Of a DNA stretch of 50,638 nucleotides, positions 50,567-50,638 are shown piece by piece. Position numbers and translations under genes: made by a program. Origin of the DNA: Lachnospiraceae bacterium (GTDB taxonomy: Bacteria; Bacillota; Clostridia; Lachnospirales; Lachnospiraceae). The stretch spans positions 1 to 50,638 of the forward strand of contig CABJBK010000016.1 in NCBI GenBank assembly GCA_902363825.1, given 5' to 3'. The number at the start of each line of letters is the position of its first letter. Within the stretch, counting starts at the first letter, position 1. The notes under the pieces were generated by a model, which saw only the letters and a program-made list of their open reading frames with translations, did no database searches and had not been told where the DNA came from.

Positions 50567-50638
<72 letters not shown>

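Overview
The window reads as chromosome of an anaerobic Firmicute of the Lachnospiraceae, probably a flagellated Roseburia/Agathobacter-like gut bacterium. The basis is the start of the 16S gene, the style of the proteins (Rpn-family nucleases, DUF4190 and DUF3810 proteins, large fused PurL) and the conserved cysE-cysS-mrnC-rlmB-sigH block. This is an inference from family resemblance; no search was run. The window opens in the 3' end of a 23S rRNA gene and closes in the 5' end of a 16S rRNA gene, both on the plus strand. It is therefore the interval between two rRNA operons, and possibly one complete contig of a draft assembly.

Layout. 1-0.4 kb: 23S end and tRNA-Trp, with no 5S gene visible. 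0.4-2.6 kb: palindrome-rich leader, an SGNH/CE2-type esterase and a Crh/HPr-like protein lacking the phospho-histidine. 2.7-10 kb: nuclease-helicase fusion, convergent LysR regulator, large PurL. 10-12 kb: a decayed patch with an Rpn-type gene and a clpP-type gene, each missing an internal piece, then a small Ig-like anchored protein. 12-17.5 kb: methionine/folate operon (homocysteine methyltransferase-MTHFR fusion and MetH) and a P1 peptidase. 17.5-19 kb: tRNA-Val, tRNA-Met and a full-length Rpn nuclease. 19-24.4 kb: a DUF4190 protein, then a substrate-binding lipoprotein plus siroheme-synthase operon facing its probable ABC partners on the other strand. 24.5-30.4 kb: threonine aldolase, ispF, a cysteine T-box leader and cysE-cysS-mrnC-rlmB-sigH. 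30.4-35.9 kb: S1-domain protein, membrane protein, HAD phosphatase, MecA, a chemotaxis receptor and a FliD-like orphan behind a candidate sigma-28 promoter. 36-43.3 kb: lipoprotein, DUF3810 protease-like protein, greA, tRNA-Thr, a lytic transglycosylase without a signal peptide, TrmB regulator plus diaminopimelate decarboxylase, and pyridoxamine kinase. 43.4-45 kb: tRNA-Leu and infC-rpmI-rplT with an attenuator and an AUU start. 45-50 kb: AraC regulator, galE and a four-gene polar amino acid ABC transporter. 50.1-50.6 kb: tandem rRNA promoters and leader, then 16S.

Most of the window is housekeeping and metabolism. Sulfur and one-carbon metabolism recur: methionine synthesis, siroheme, cysteine synthesis under a T-box, cysteinyl-tRNA synthetase and an amino acid importer. 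I found no CRISPR array, insertion sequence, prophage or obvious defence island. The least explained items are the deletion scars in neighbouring genes at 10.2-11.5 kb, the Crh-like protein, the FliD-like orphan with its sigma-28-type promoter, the signal-less transglycosylase, and several strong palindromes placed on or near promoters.
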